From Mycobacterium asiaticum (GTDB lineage: Bacteria > Actinomycetota > Actinomycetes > Mycobacteriales > Mycobacteriaceae): a stretch of 64,000 bases of DNA. This document shows positions 49,712-58,194 of the stretch, piece by piece. The position numbers and the translations under genes are program-made. The stretch spans positions 1-64,000 of the forward strand of contig NZ_LZMH01000055.1 in assembly GCF_001673635.1 (NCBI RefSeq), in the 5' to 3' direction. The first letter of the stretch is position 1. Each line of letters begins with the position of its first letter. Under the pieces are notes generated by a model, which saw only the letters and a program-made list of their open reading frames with translations, was not told where the DNA came from and searched no databases.

Positions 49712-50454
49712 GGGTCGGTGCCCACCACCGTCGGGCGAAACGGTCCGGCGAACAGGACACTGCCGACACCCGTCACGGCGTCGGCCAGCGGAGCGAACGC
49801 CCGGTCCCAGCACGCGGCCGGATCGTCCTCCAGGAAGCAGGCGACCATCAGCCGCTCCCCCACACCCGCCACCTCCGGCGCCGCGGGCGGCCACCAGGGC
49901 TCCTTGGGGCGCGGTGCGAACGCGATCGCCGACGCGACGCCGCTGCCGGCCCATCGATCACCGGCATAGGCACCGAACAGCCAGTCCGCCAACGCATCGA
50001 GGCTCACCTCGGGTGTCCGCTCGAGGACCAGCCACACCAGTCCCGGGTAGCCGTGGGCCGGAGCGAGGAACAGCGGCACTCCGTCTGGGTCGCGTTCCCA
50101 GGTGGCGACCCGGTCGTAGGTGGTGGCGGTCTGCACCGTCTTGTGCTCGTAGCGGCTGGCGCCGGCCAGGTTCTCGGCCACCCACTTCTGCTGGTCGGCG
50201 AGGTGGTCCCGCTGAATCCAGTAGAGCGTCAGGTAACTGCCGTCGGTGAGCGGGCCGAACGGTCCCGAGCCGAACCGCCGCGCCTTGAGTTCATCGGAGG
50301 CGAACCAGCGCGCTGCGCCTATGGTCCACGGCGCCAGGATGCCGCCGACGTACATGTGGTCGCGCTCGTACCAGCGGTTGAAGTCGCGCTCGTGTCCGGG
50401 AAGCGGCTCGTGCAGCGCGAAGACCGCGTGGCCGACGTCAACCGGTGCACCCAT
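49708..50454 (-). CDS. duplicated dimeric alpha/beta-barrel-like protein, unknown function
   Basis: A 248-residue protein. The N-terminal half, VFALHEPLPGHERDFNRWYE and RDHMYVGGILAPWTIGAARW, resembles EthD/ABM-like ferredoxin folds (F-N-x-W-Y-x-x-x-H), and PGLVWLVLERTPEVSLDALA begins a second similar half. No catalytic motif is obvious; a His-Glu pair as in EthD may act. It starts two bases after the MaoC-like gene stop and couples to the CoA ligase (GTGA), so it is part of the pathway. Possible roles are isomerase, cyclase or lactonase chemistry; none is proven. Confidence 0.75.
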   Translation of the reverse strand: MGAPVDVGHAVFALHEPLPGHERDFNRWYERDHMYVGGILAPWTIGAARWFASDELKARRFGSGPFGPLTDGSYLTLYWIQRDHLADQQKWVAENLAGASRYEHKTVQTATTYDRVATWERDPDGVPLFLAPAHGYPGLVWLVLERTPEVSLDALADWLFGAYAGDRWAGSGVASAIAFAPRPKEPWWPPAAPEVAGVGERLMVACFLEDDPAACWDRAFAPLADAVTGVGSVLFAGPFRPTVVGTDP

Positions 50455-50456
50455 GA

Positions 50457-51413
50457 TCAGTGGTAGATGGTGGTTCGTTCGCTGGTGCGGACCAGTTCGC
50501 CGCGCTGGTTGGTCCACACCGCCCGGTCGACCAGGAGCAGCATGGTGCCCAGCCGGCCCTCCTTCTCGTACGCACTGACCAGCGTCACCTCCGAACTGAT
50601 CACGTCGCCGGGCCGAATGGGCGCCCCGTACCAGGTCCGCTGGCCACCGTTGAGCCCGCGGCGCCCTGGTTCGGTGCCCATGCCGCGCATCCAGGGGTAG
50701 GCCTCCGGGTGGAAGTCGGGGTGCCAGGCATAGGGGTTGAAGTCGCGCGGCGCGACCAGTCCGCCCCAGGGGCCGAGTGCGGCGACGGCGATGTCGAACT
50801 GGTCGGCCGGGGGTGGTTCGGGATACCAGATGGCCTGCGCCCAGCGGCGAATGTCGTTGGCGTCGACCGGAAGTGACTCGAGGACCGGTAGCGCCCGCCC
50901 GAGCCAGCCGATGGTTTCGGGGTCGAGGTAGACCCCGGGCGCGCGGTCGGTGTCGACCGACGGCGCCGGGCCGGGAGGCATGGCGGGCGGCCCGTCGAAC
51001 CACACCACCTCGGCGGTGGCGGGCGTGGTTTCGGCGCCGTCTTGGTTGCGCACGCCGAGCTCGAGCACCGAGAGTTGCAGTCCGTCGCGCTCGGTGGAGT
51101 CGACCACCTTGCCCCATACCGTCAATTCGTCGCCGGGAAAGTTCAGCGCGCGGAACTGGCAGCTGTAGGAGGCGATGTCGCCGCGACCATCGATCCAGCG
51201 GTGCAGCGCCGCATGCTGATAGCCGACCCGCAGATTGCCCATGCCGAAGATATCGGGTTGTCCGGCGGCGCGGGCGGCCTCGACCGACATGTGCACGTCG
51301 ATGAACTCGTCGTTGACCGCGGCGTAACGGTTCCAGTGCGGCAGGTCCGTGACGCGGGAGAAAGTCCCAAGGCTGACACCCGGCCCCGGACGAATACGTT
51401 CGGAAGTTGACAT
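50457..51413 (-). CDS. double-hotdog MaoC/FAS1-dehydratase-like protein
   Basis: A 318-residue protein with two hotdog halves. The hydratase-type start of half one is VSLGTFSRVTDLPHWNRYAA with VNDEFIDVHMSVEAARAAGQ (a variant of the D-x4-H motif), then FRALNFPGDELTVWGKVVDS. Half two ends with GAPIRPGDVISSEVTLVSAY and LLLVDRAVWTNQRGELV. It may hydrate an enoyl-CoA intermediate or act as thioesterase. ATG 51413 lies inside the 18-base operator, so repression would block start-site access as well as transcription. It leads the minus-strand array. Confidence 0.83.
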   Translation of the reverse strand: MSTSERIRPGPGVSLGTFSRVTDLPHWNRYAAVNDEFIDVHMSVEAARAAGQPDIFGMGNLRVGYQHAALHRWIDGRGDIASYSCQFRALNFPGDELTVWGKVVDSTERDGLQLSVLELGVRNQDGAETTPATAEVVWFDGPPAMPPGPAPSVDTDRAPGVYLDPETIGWLGRALPVLESLPVDANDIRRWAQAIWYPEPPPADQFDIAVAALGPWGGLVAPRDFNPYAWHPDFHPEAYPWMRGMGTEPGRRGLNGGQRTWYGAPIRPGDVISSEVTLVSAYEKEGRLGTMLLLVDRAVWTNQRGELVRTSERTTIYH

Positions 51414-51428
51414 CAAGACATTGATATA
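51411..51428. promoter_or_regulatory. inverted repeat operator TATATCAATGTCTTGATG (minus strand), copy 2, in the divergent promoter
   Basis: On the plus strand the core is ATCAA-GACA-TTGAT at 51412-51425. It lies in the 51-base gap between the divergent MaoC-like (start 51413) and thiolase (start 51465) genes, so one site can control both wings of the cluster. The flanking TATA on the minus strand may be part of the -10 box of the leftward promoter. Confidence 0.75.
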
Positions 51429-51464
51429 CCAGGCTCGGCATCGAACGCAAGGAGGCGGACGCAC

Positions 51465-52628
51465 ATGACCACCACCCGGCCGGCGGCGTTCATCGTCGAT
51501 GCGGCCCGCACCCCGGTCGCCAAGCGCAACGGCGGGCTCAAGGATGTCCATCCGGCGGACCTCGGCGCACACGTCATCCGAAATCTGGTCGAACGCAACG
51601 ACTTCGACCCGTCAGCGATGGACGACGTGGTGCTTGGAGTGTGCGATCAGCTGGGTCCGCAGGCCGGTGACGTCGCCCGTACCTGCTGGCTGGCCGCCGG
51701 GTTGCCCGACGACGTCCCGGGCGTCACCGTTGACCGGCAGTGCGGCTCGTCCCAGCAGGCCGTGCATTTCGCGGCCCAGGCGGTGATGAGCGGGACCCAG
51801 GATCTGGTGATCGCCGGCGGCGTGCAGAACATGAGCATGATCCCGATCTCGGCCGCCTACACCGCCGCAGCGCAGTGGGGGCTGTCCGATCCGTTCAGCG
51901 GCAGCGTTGGGTGGACCGCGCGGTACGGAGCCGAGGAGGTGTCCCAATTCCGGTCGGCCGACCTGGTGGCCGAGAAGTGGCAATTGACCCGCGCCGAGCT
52001 CGACGAGTACGGGCTCGAAAGCCACCGCCGGGCTATACAGGCCATAGACCACGGCTGGTTCGAGCGCGAGATCGTGCCGCTGGCCGGCGTCACCGCCGAC
52101 GAGGGCCCGCGCCGCGACACCTCACCGCAACGCATGGCCGCGCTGGCGCCGCTTCGGCCCGGTGGCACGGTGACGGCCGGCCACGCGTCGCAGATCTCCG
52201 ACGCGGCCAGCGCGGTGTTGATCGCCTCCGAGCGGGCCGTCGCCGACCACGGGTTGACGCCGCGCGCCCGCATCCACCACCTCGACGTCCGCGCCGACGA
52301 TCCGATCCTGATGCTCACCGCGCCGATCCGCGCCACGCACCGCGCACTGAGCCGCTGCGGGCTGTCGATCGAGGACATCGACCTGATCGAGATCAACGAA
52401 GCCTTCGCCCCGGTGCCGATGGCGTTCACCCGTGAACTGGGTGCCGACCCGGCTGTCGTCAACATCGCAGGCGGCGCCATCGCGCTCGGCCACCCCATCG
52501 GCGCGACCGGCACCCGCCTGCTGACCACGCTGCTGCACGCGCTGGAACGGACGTCGGGCCGATACGGCTTGCTGACCATCTGCGAGGGCGGCGGCCAAGC
52601 GAACGTCACCATCATCGAACGAATCTGA
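51465..52628 (+). CDS. acetyl-CoA acyltransferase (thiolase, FadA type)
   Basis: A 387-residue thiolase. The nucleophile is Cys in TVDRQCGSSQQAVHFAAQAV, the His/Asn region is EINEAFAPVPMAF, GGAIALGHPIGATGTRLL carries the active-site His and TICEGGGQANV the second Cys. It removes acetyl-CoA or propionyl-CoA from a beta-ketoacyl-CoA. AAGGAGG precedes ATG 51465. It begins the rightward operon thiolase-SDR-KstD-like-P450 and resembles FadA6-type catabolic thiolases. Confidence 0.94.
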   Translation: MTTTRPAAFIVDAARTPVAKRNGGLKDVHPADLGAHVIRNLVERNDFDPSAMDDVVLGVCDQLGPQAGDVARTCWLAAGLPDDVPGVTVDRQCGSSQQAVHFAAQAVMSGTQDLVIAGGVQNMSMIPISAAYTAAAQWGLSDPFSGSVGWTARYGAEEVSQFRSADLVAEKWQLTRAELDEYGLESHRRAIQAIDHGWFEREIVPLAGVTADEGPRRDTSPQRMAALAPLRPGGTVTAGHASQISDAASAVLIASERAVADHGLTPRARIHHLDVRADDPILMLTAPIRATHRALSRCGLSIEDIDLIEINEAFAPVPMAFTRELGADPAVVNIAGGAIALGHPIGATGTRLLTTLLHALERTSGRYGLLTICEGGGQANVTIIERI

Positions 52629-52642
52629 AAGGAGATCGCCGC

Positions 52643-53551
52643 GTGGGTATTTGCGACGGACGCGTCGTCATCGTCACCGGAGCGGGACGGGGCATCGGCG
52701 CCGAGCACGCCGTGGAGTTCGCCCGGCAGGGCGCTCGGGTCGTCGTGAACGACCTCGGCGGAGCCCCGGACGGCAGCGGCAGTGACACCGGTCCGGCCCA
52801 CCAGGTCGTCGAGCGGATCACCGCAGTCGGCGGCGAGGCCGTCGCCAATACCGACGACGTCACCGACTTCGACGCCGCACAGCGCCTGGTCGCCACCGCC
52901 CTCGACACGTTCGGCCGGCTGGACACCGTCGTCAACAACGCCGGGATGCTGCGCGACCGCATGTTCGTCAACATGAGCCCGCAGGAGTGGGACGACTCCA
53001 TCCGGGTGAATCTGCGCGGGCACTTCTGCGTGAGCAGGCATGCGGCGGCCTACTGGCGCGATGAGTTCAAGGCCGGCAACCCCGTTGACGCGCGCATCGT
53101 CAACACATCCTCGGGCGCCGGGCTGATGGGCAACATCGGGCAGTCCAACTACGGCGCCGCCAAGGCCGGCATCGCGGCACTGACCATCATCCAGGCCGTG
53201 GAACTCAGCCGTTACGGGGTGACCGCCAATGCGATCGCACCCTCGGCACGGACCCGGCTGACCGAGGGTGTGTTCGCCGACATGATGGCTGAAGTATCCG
53301 ATGGCGGGTTTGATGCGATGGCGCCGGAAAACATTGCCCCGCTAGTCGTTTGGCTGGGCAGCAACGAGTCCGCCGACGTCACGGGCCGGGTGTTCGAGGT
53401 CGAGGGCGGCAAGATCTCGGTGGCCGACGGGTGGCAGCACGGGCCGCCGACCGACCTGGGCCGGCGGTGGGATCCCGCCGAGGTCGGACCGACGGTGCGT
53501 GACCTGATCGAGAAAGCGCCACCGCCGGCGGCGGTTTACGGGACGTTCTGA
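52643..53551 (+). CDS. SDR, 17-beta-HSD type 4/hydroxyacyl-CoA dehydrogenase-like
   Basis: A 302-residue SDR of the peroxisomal multifunctional enzyme-like group: VVIVTGAGRGIGAEHAVEFA, the insert VVVNDLGGAPDGSGSD typical of this subgroup, NNAGMLRDRMFVNMSPQEWD, catalytic Ser in VNTSSGAGLMGN and Tyr-x3-Lys in YGAAKAGIAAL. It should oxidise a 3-hydroxyacyl-CoA (or a hydroxysteroid). GTG 52643 follows AAAGGAG. Its neighbours, a thiolase and a flavoprotein, fit beta-oxidation of a side chain or opened ring. Confidence 0.9.
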   Translation: MGICDGRVVIVTGAGRGIGAEHAVEFARQGARVVVNDLGGAPDGSGSDTGPAHQVVERITAVGGEAVANTDDVTDFDAAQRLVATALDTFGRLDTVVNNAGMLRDRMFVNMSPQEWDDSIRVNLRGHFCVSRHAAAYWRDEFKAGNPVDARIVNTSSGAGLMGNIGQSNYGAAKAGIAALTIIQAVELSRYGVTANAIAPSARTRLTEGVFADMMAEVSDGGFDAMAPENIAPLVVWLGSNESADVTGRVFEVEGGKISVADGWQHGPPTDLGRRWDPAEVGPTVRDLIEKAPPPAAVYGTF

Positions 53552-53552
53552 G

Positions 53553-55268
53553 ATGACCACCGACAACGAGTTCGACGTCGTCGTATTGGGATCCGGTGCC
53601 GCCGGGCTGGCCGGTGCCCTGCGCGCGGCGCTGCTCGGGCACAGCGTGGTGGTTTTGGAGAAGAGCCCGATGTGGGGCGGTTCGGCGGCGATGTCGGCCG
53701 GCGCGGTGTGGGTGCCGAACAACCCGAAGATGGGTGAGGTCGCCGTCTCCGACTCCAACAAGGACGCGTGGGCGTACCTGGAGGCGGTCACCGAGGGCCA
53801 GGTGCCGGCCGAGCAGCGACGCGCCTTCATCGACGGCGCCAACCGCATGATCGCCACCTTCGAGGCCGAGACCGACGTGCGGTTCGAACCGGTGCGCGAA
53901 TACCCCGATTACGACGGCTTCCAACCGGGCGCCAAGCCGGGCGGGCGTCCGCTCGAACCGCTGCCGTTCGACGGGAACCTGCTCGGTGAGGACTTCGCCA
54001 CCCTGCATCCCTGTTACCCGGGCGAACTGATATTCGACCGGTTCATGATGCGCCTCGCCGAGGCGCGGGCTCTGATGCAGCCCGGCATCAAACCCAAGCT
54101 CGGGCTGCTGGCCGGGCTGGGCCGCTATGCGCGGCGGCGCGACTCGCGGCGACGGTGGCAGGGACGCGACCCGTACTTGACCCTGGGGCAGGCGTTGATG
54201 GCCCGGCTGCGGATCGAACTGAAACGGCGCGGGGTGCCGGTGCTGCTCAATACCACGGTGCGGCAATTGATTACCGAAGACGACCGGGTCGTCGGCGTCG
54301 AATTGGACGCCGGCGGGGTGATCCGGGCGCACAAAGGTGTGCTGCTGGCCACCGGCGGGTTCGAGCGCAACGACCTGATGCGCAAGCGCTATCAGCCGCT
54401 GCCCGTCGACGCTCGCTGGACCGTCGGCCACGAGGGCAACACCGGTGACGGGATCGTGCTGGCCGAGCAGGTCGGCGCCGCCCTGGACACCGCCACGATG
54501 AACAACTGCTGGTGGACGCCCGCGGTACTGCCGCCGGGCGAGCCGACCGCCTGGGTGCTGGTGATCGAAAAGAGTTTGCCGTGGGGCCTTTTCGTGGATC
54601 GCGATGGGCGGCGCTTCGTCAACGAGGCCAGCAATTACAACAACATCGGCAAGGCGATGTATGCGGCGCACGAAAAGACCGGAAAGGCCATCCCGGCCTG
54701 GATGATCTTCGATGCCAAGTACCGCAAGAAGTTTCCGATCGGGCCGGTCAAACCCGGCATGCTGCAGCCGGACCGCCTCGTCCCCGAACGGCTACGGCCC
54801 GGGCACGGCTGGCTGTACAAGGCCGACTCGCTGGAAACGCTCGCGGCCCAGATCGACGTGCCCGCAGCCGAGCTCACCGCGACCGTGCAGCGTTTCAACG
54901 AATTCGCGCGCCACGGAACCGATCCCGAGTTCCATCGCGGCGAGACCCTTAATGATCTGCACTACACCGACCCCCGGGTCAAGCCGAACCCGTCGCTCGG
55001 CCCCCTGGACAAGGCGCCGTACTACGCGGTGCAGGTGGTGCCCGGTGACCTCGGCACCAAGTCCGGGCTGCGCACCGACACCAGCGGCCGGGTGCTCACC
55101 GGTGACGGTGCACCGATCGCCGGCTTGTATGCGGCGGGCAATACGACCGTCAGCGTGATGGGGCCGTCCTACCCCGGGGCGGGCGGCACCTTGGCCCCGG
55201 CCATGACGTTCGCCTTCCTTGCCGTCGAAGCGATGGCGTCCGACATCGTTGCGACAACGTCCACCTAG
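53553..55268 (+). CDS. FAD-dependent 3-ketosteroid delta-1-dehydrogenase-like flavoprotein
   Basis: A 571-residue flavoprotein of the KstD/fumarate reductase family. The FAD dinucleotide fold is VVVLGSGAAGLAGALRAALL with the acidic end VVVLEKSPMWGGSAAMSAGA. The C-terminal region AVQVVPGDLGTKSGLRTD and MGPSYPGAGGTLAPAMTFAF matches KstD active-site and FAD blocks, with a Tyr just before PGDLG. It inserts a C1-C2 double bond in a 3-keto ring system. It overlaps no gene but starts one base after the SDR stop, so it is co-translated. A steroid-like or terpenoid cyclic ketone substrate is inferred. Confidence 0.9.
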   Translation: MTTDNEFDVVVLGSGAAGLAGALRAALLGHSVVVLEKSPMWGGSAAMSAGAVWVPNNPKMGEVAVSDSNKDAWAYLEAVTEGQVPAEQRRAFIDGANRMIATFEAETDVRFEPVREYPDYDGFQPGAKPGGRPLEPLPFDGNLLGEDFATLHPCYPGELIFDRFMMRLAEARALMQPGIKPKLGLLAGLGRYARRRDSRRRWQGRDPYLTLGQALMARLRIELKRRGVPVLLNTTVRQLITEDDRVVGVELDAGGVIRAHKGVLLATGGFERNDLMRKRYQPLPVDARWTVGHEGNTGDGIVLAEQVGAALDTATMNNCWWTPAVLPPGEPTAWVLVIEKSLPWGLFVDRDGRRFVNEASNYNNIGKAMYAAHEKTGKAIPAWMIFDAKYRKKFPIGPVKPGMLQPDRLVPERLRPGHGWLYKADSLETLAAQIDVPAAELTATVQRFNEFARHGTDPEFHRGETLNDLHYTDPRVKPNPSLGPLDKAPYYAVQVVPGDLGTKSGLRTDTSGRVLTGDGAPIAGLYAAGNTTVSVMGPSYPGAGGTLAPAMTFAFLAVEAMASDIVATTST

Positions 55269-55278
55269 GAGTTTCGCC

Positions 55279-56529
55279 GTGCCGACACCAAACCTGCCCC
55301 CTGGGTTCGACGTCACCGACCCCGACATCTACGCCGAACGCCTACCGGTGGCAGAACTCGCCGAACTGCGCAGGGCCGCGCCGATCTGGTGGAACGAACA
55401 GCCGATCGGCAAGGGCGGATACAACGACGGCGGCTTCTGGGTGCTGAGCAAGCACCGCGACGTCAAGGAGGTGTCGCTGCGCAGCGACGTGTTCTCCAGC
55501 TGGCAGAACACCGCCATGTCGCGGCACCGGGACGATGCCAGCCGGGACCTCATCGAGATGCAGCGCTTCGTGATGCTGAATATGGATGCGCCGCATCACA
55601 GTCGATTGCGCAAGATCGTCTCGCGCGGATTCACCCCGCGCGCCGTCGGCCGGTTGCGCGATGAACTTGACCAGCGGGCACAGAACGTCGCCAAGGCGGC
55701 CGCGGCCCAAGGCTCGGGGGACTTCGTGGAGCAGGTGGCCTGCGAACTGCCGCTGCAGGCCATCGCCGGGCTGCTCGGGATACCGCTCGAGGACCGGATG
55801 AAGATCTTCGACTGGTCCAATCAACTGGTCGGCGACGTCGACCCCGAGTACGGGAATGCCGACAGCCTCACGGCGTCAACACAATTGATCGCCTATGCGA
55901 TGGAGATGGCCGCCGAGCGCACCAAAAACCCGACCGACGACATCGTGACGAAGCTGGTGGAAGCCGACATCGACGGCGAGAAGCTCTCCGACGACGAATT
56001 CGGCTGGTTCGTGCTGATGCTGGCGGTCGCGGGCAACGAGACCACCCGGAACTCCATCACCCAGGGCATGATGGCATTTACCGAATTTCCCGATCAGTGG
56101 GAGCTGTTCAAGCGCGAGCGTCCGGAAACCACCGCCGATGAGATTGTGCGGTGGGGCACCCCGGTCACCTCGTTCCAGCGCACCGCGCTGCAGGACGTCG
56201 AATTGTCCGGCGTCACCATCAACAAGGGCCAGCGGGTGGTGATGCTTTACCGCTCGGCCAACTTCGACGAAGAGGTCTTCGAGGATCCGTTCACGTTCGA
56301 TATCACCCGGAACCCCAACCCGCACCTGGGGTTCGGCGGGCACGGCGCGCACTACTGCATCGGCGCCAATCTGGCCAGGATGACGCTGGGATTGATGTTC
56401 GGTGCGATCGCCGACCACATGCCCGATCTGGCGCCGCTGGCCGCACCAGACCGGTTGCGCTCGGGTTGGCTCAACGGCATCAAGCACTGGCAGGTGGACT
56501 ACACCGGCAGGTGCCCGGTCGCGCGCTGA
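55279..56529 (+). CDS. cytochrome P450, CYP125-like
   Basis: A 416-residue P450. The I-helix oxygen-activation motif is AGNETT (251-256), the K-helix is ETTADEIVRWGTPVTSFQRT, and the haem Cys is Cys360 in FGGHGAHYCIGANLARMT. Long stretches such as RSANFDEEVFEDPFTF and RSGWLNGIKHWQVDYTG are almost those of CYP125A1, the cholesterol C26/C27 hydroxylase, so it is a CYP125-family paralogue. GTG 55279 has TAGGAG eight bases upstream. Terminal oxidation of an isoprenoid or sterol side chain is expected; electron donors are encoded elsewhere. Confidence 0.93.
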   Translation: MPTPNLPPGFDVTDPDIYAERLPVAELAELRRAAPIWWNEQPIGKGGYNDGGFWVLSKHRDVKEVSLRSDVFSSWQNTAMSRHRDDASRDLIEMQRFVMLNMDAPHHSRLRKIVSRGFTPRAVGRLRDELDQRAQNVAKAAAAQGSGDFVEQVACELPLQAIAGLLGIPLEDRMKIFDWSNQLVGDVDPEYGNADSLTASTQLIAYAMEMAAERTKNPTDDIVTKLVEADIDGEKLSDDEFGWFVLMLAVAGNETTRNSITQGMMAFTEFPDQWELFKRERPETTADEIVRWGTPVTSFQRTALQDVELSGVTINKGQRVVMLYRSANFDEEVFEDPFTFDITRNPNPHLGFGGHGAHYCIGANLARMTLGLMFGAIADHMPDLAPLAAPDRLRSGWLNGIKHWQVDYTGRCPVAR

Positions 56530-56622
56530 TTTCTTGGGATCGGTAGCCAAGCGTCCATCCTCTACTTGTCACAACGACCAGCGGCCGTCGAGAATCGACG
56601 GGCCGAGACAAGGAGCGGGACG

Positions 56623-56946
56623 ATGAAGCGGATCTTCGCTGGAGCATTGCTGTCGGGTGCACTTGGGATGGCCAGTCTGGGAGTCGGTGCGGGCACCGCG
56701 CAGGCCGATCCCGGCACGGGCATCTGCAACCAGTTGGCGATGTGTAGCTACGTGTGGTGCCCGGGCAGCCCGCTGCCGATGCCGGATGTGGTGTGGGACA
56801 TGAACGTTTGCCACCACTATTACGGCGGCAGCCTTGGTCACCCGGGAACCGAGGGCGGCATCCCGGTGGGCGCCCACATCCTCGAGGGCGACCCGTCGCC
56901 GGCCAACACCTGCATGGGCTCCCCCATCTGCCTGCCGGGACTGTAG
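56623..56946 (+). CDS. small secreted cysteine-rich protein
   Basis: A 107-residue protein with a clear signal peptide (KR, hydrophobic ILE/ALA-rich 4-24, AQA before DPGTG). The mature protein has six cysteines (GICNQLAMCSYVWCPGSPLP, DMNVCHHYYGG and later NTC, PIC) and is likely disulfide-bonded outside the cell. AAGGAG lies seven bases before ATG 56623. It belongs to a mycobacterial group of short DPGTG/C-rich exported proteins of unknown role, also represented by the frameshifted gene at 38060. Confidence 0.82.
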   Translation: MKRIFAGALLSGALGMASLGVGAGTAQADPGTGICNQLAMCSYVWCPGSPLPMPDVVWDMNVCHHYYGGSLGHPGTEGGIPVGAHILEGDPSPANTCMGSPICLPGL

Positions 56947-56985
56947 AACGCACGGCATGATTGTCACGACGGCAGGAGGCATCCG

Positions 56986-57225
56986 GTGGCTACGCTTCTG
57001 GTCTTGCTGGTGTTCGGCGGTGTCGCCATCGCCGCTGTCGCCGCGGTGATCGTGGTGCTGGTCAGGCTGGCGGACTCACCCAAGACAGAGTCCTACGTGC
57101 CGCACGCCTGGCCGGCTTCCCCTGTGACCGCACCGGGCTGGTATCCCGACCCCAGCGATCCCGCACTGCGGCGGTACTTCGATGGCCGGCAGTGGACGTC
57201 GGCTACCCAGCCAGCGACTCAATGA
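56986..57225 (+). CDS. DUF2510 single-pass membrane protein
   Basis: A 79-residue protein with an N-terminal membrane helix (LLVLLVFGGVAIAAVAAVIV) and a C-terminal DUF2510 motif, PGWYPDPSDPALRRYFDGRQ followed by WT. AGGAGG precedes GTG 56986 by six bases. The motif is common in actinobacterial envelope proteins; function is unknown. Its 3' end overlaps the convergent hydrolase gene by 23 bases. Confidence 0.85.
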   Translation: MATLLVLLVFGGVAIAAVAAVIVVLVRLADSPKTESYVPHAWPASPVTAPGWYPDPSDPALRRYFDGRQWTSATQPATQ

Positions 57226-58156
57226 CTTTGACCAATTCGCCGGGCGCCTCCCAATTCAGCGCGTGCCCCGCATCGGGCACCGTGACAAGTCGGGCTCCGG
57301 GAATGCCGGCCGCCATCCGGCGCGAGTGGCTCGGCGGCGTGGTGCGGTCCGCGGAGCCGACGATTACGACTGTGGGCACGGTGATTTCGCCCAGGCGCGG
57401 GTAGCGGTCTTCGCGGGAGAAGGCCCGCACGATCGGCAGTAGCGGCCCGTGCTGGTCGACGTGCTGCCGGAACCCCTCGGTGAACACCGCAACCATCGCC
57501 GGCGACGGCCGTGTCCCGCACTGCGCCGCGCCGAACAGCAGCGCAACGGTCTTGTTCCGGATCAGCCGCTGCAGGATGCCGTACTGCAGCAACGGGATCT
57601 GCACCTTGTTCTGCGGCGCGCCGTCCATCACCCGGCCGGCCCAGGTGGCGCACAGCACCACCCCGCGCAGCCGCCTCGCGAAATCGGGGTGGTCCAGCAG
57701 CGCGCGGATCGTCACGAAGCCACCCATCGAGTGTCCGATCAGCACGGCGTCCTGGACGTCGAAGTGCGCGAGCACCGCGGCGAGGTCCGCGGCCATCTGC
57801 TCCGATCCGATGCCGTCGGAACCGAGCGTGGATTGGCCGTGGCCGCGCTGGTCGAGCGCTGCCACCCGGAAGCCCCTGGCCAGCAGGTCATCCCAGACGA
57901 CGTTCCATTCCGCGAGGGTGACGGTGTAGCCGTGTACAAGTACCACCGTCGGTCCTTCGCCCGCCGTCAGCGCGCGCAGGACGGTCCCGTCCGGACGACT
58001 GATGCGGACTTCCTCACCTTGTGGTTCGGCGAGAAGTTGTTCGCGGGTAAAGGGATCCGGGTTGCTTTCGATCCGGTTGACCAGGGCCCGTGCCCCGCCC
58101 CAACCCAACAACCCCGCCGTTGCCAACGCCGCGCCCGCGGCCCGCCCTGCTCTCAT
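57203..58156 (-). CDS. alpha/beta hydrolase (epoxide hydrolase/lipase-like)
   Basis: A 317-residue protein with an N-terminal hydrophobic anchor (GRAAGAALATAGLLGWGG), oxyanion region VVLVHGYTVTLAEWNVVWDD, RVAALDQRGHGQSTLGSDGI, nucleophile VLIGHSMGGFVTIRAL (Ser in G-H-S-M-G), Asp in IVGSADRTTPPSHSRR and His in PDAGHALNWEAP. Probably membrane- or envelope-associated; substrate unknown. Convergent with the DUF2510 gene. Confidence 0.9.
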   Translation of the reverse strand: MRAGRAAGAALATAGLLGWGGARALVNRIESNPDPFTREQLLAEPQGEEVRISRPDGTVLRALTAGEGPTVVLVHGYTVTLAEWNVVWDDLLARGFRVAALDQRGHGQSTLGSDGIGSEQMAADLAAVLAHFDVQDAVLIGHSMGGFVTIRALLDHPDFARRLRGVVLCATWAGRVMDGAPQNKVQIPLLQYGILQRLIRNKTVALLFGAAQCGTRPSPAMVAVFTEGFRQHVDQHGPLLPIVRAFSREDRYPRLGEITVPTVVIVGSADRTTPPSHSRRMAAGIPGARLVTVPDAGHALNWEAPGELVKVIESLAG

Positions 58157-58194
58157 CGAAGCCTCCCGACGCTCGGCGGTGTTGACTTCGAGTT

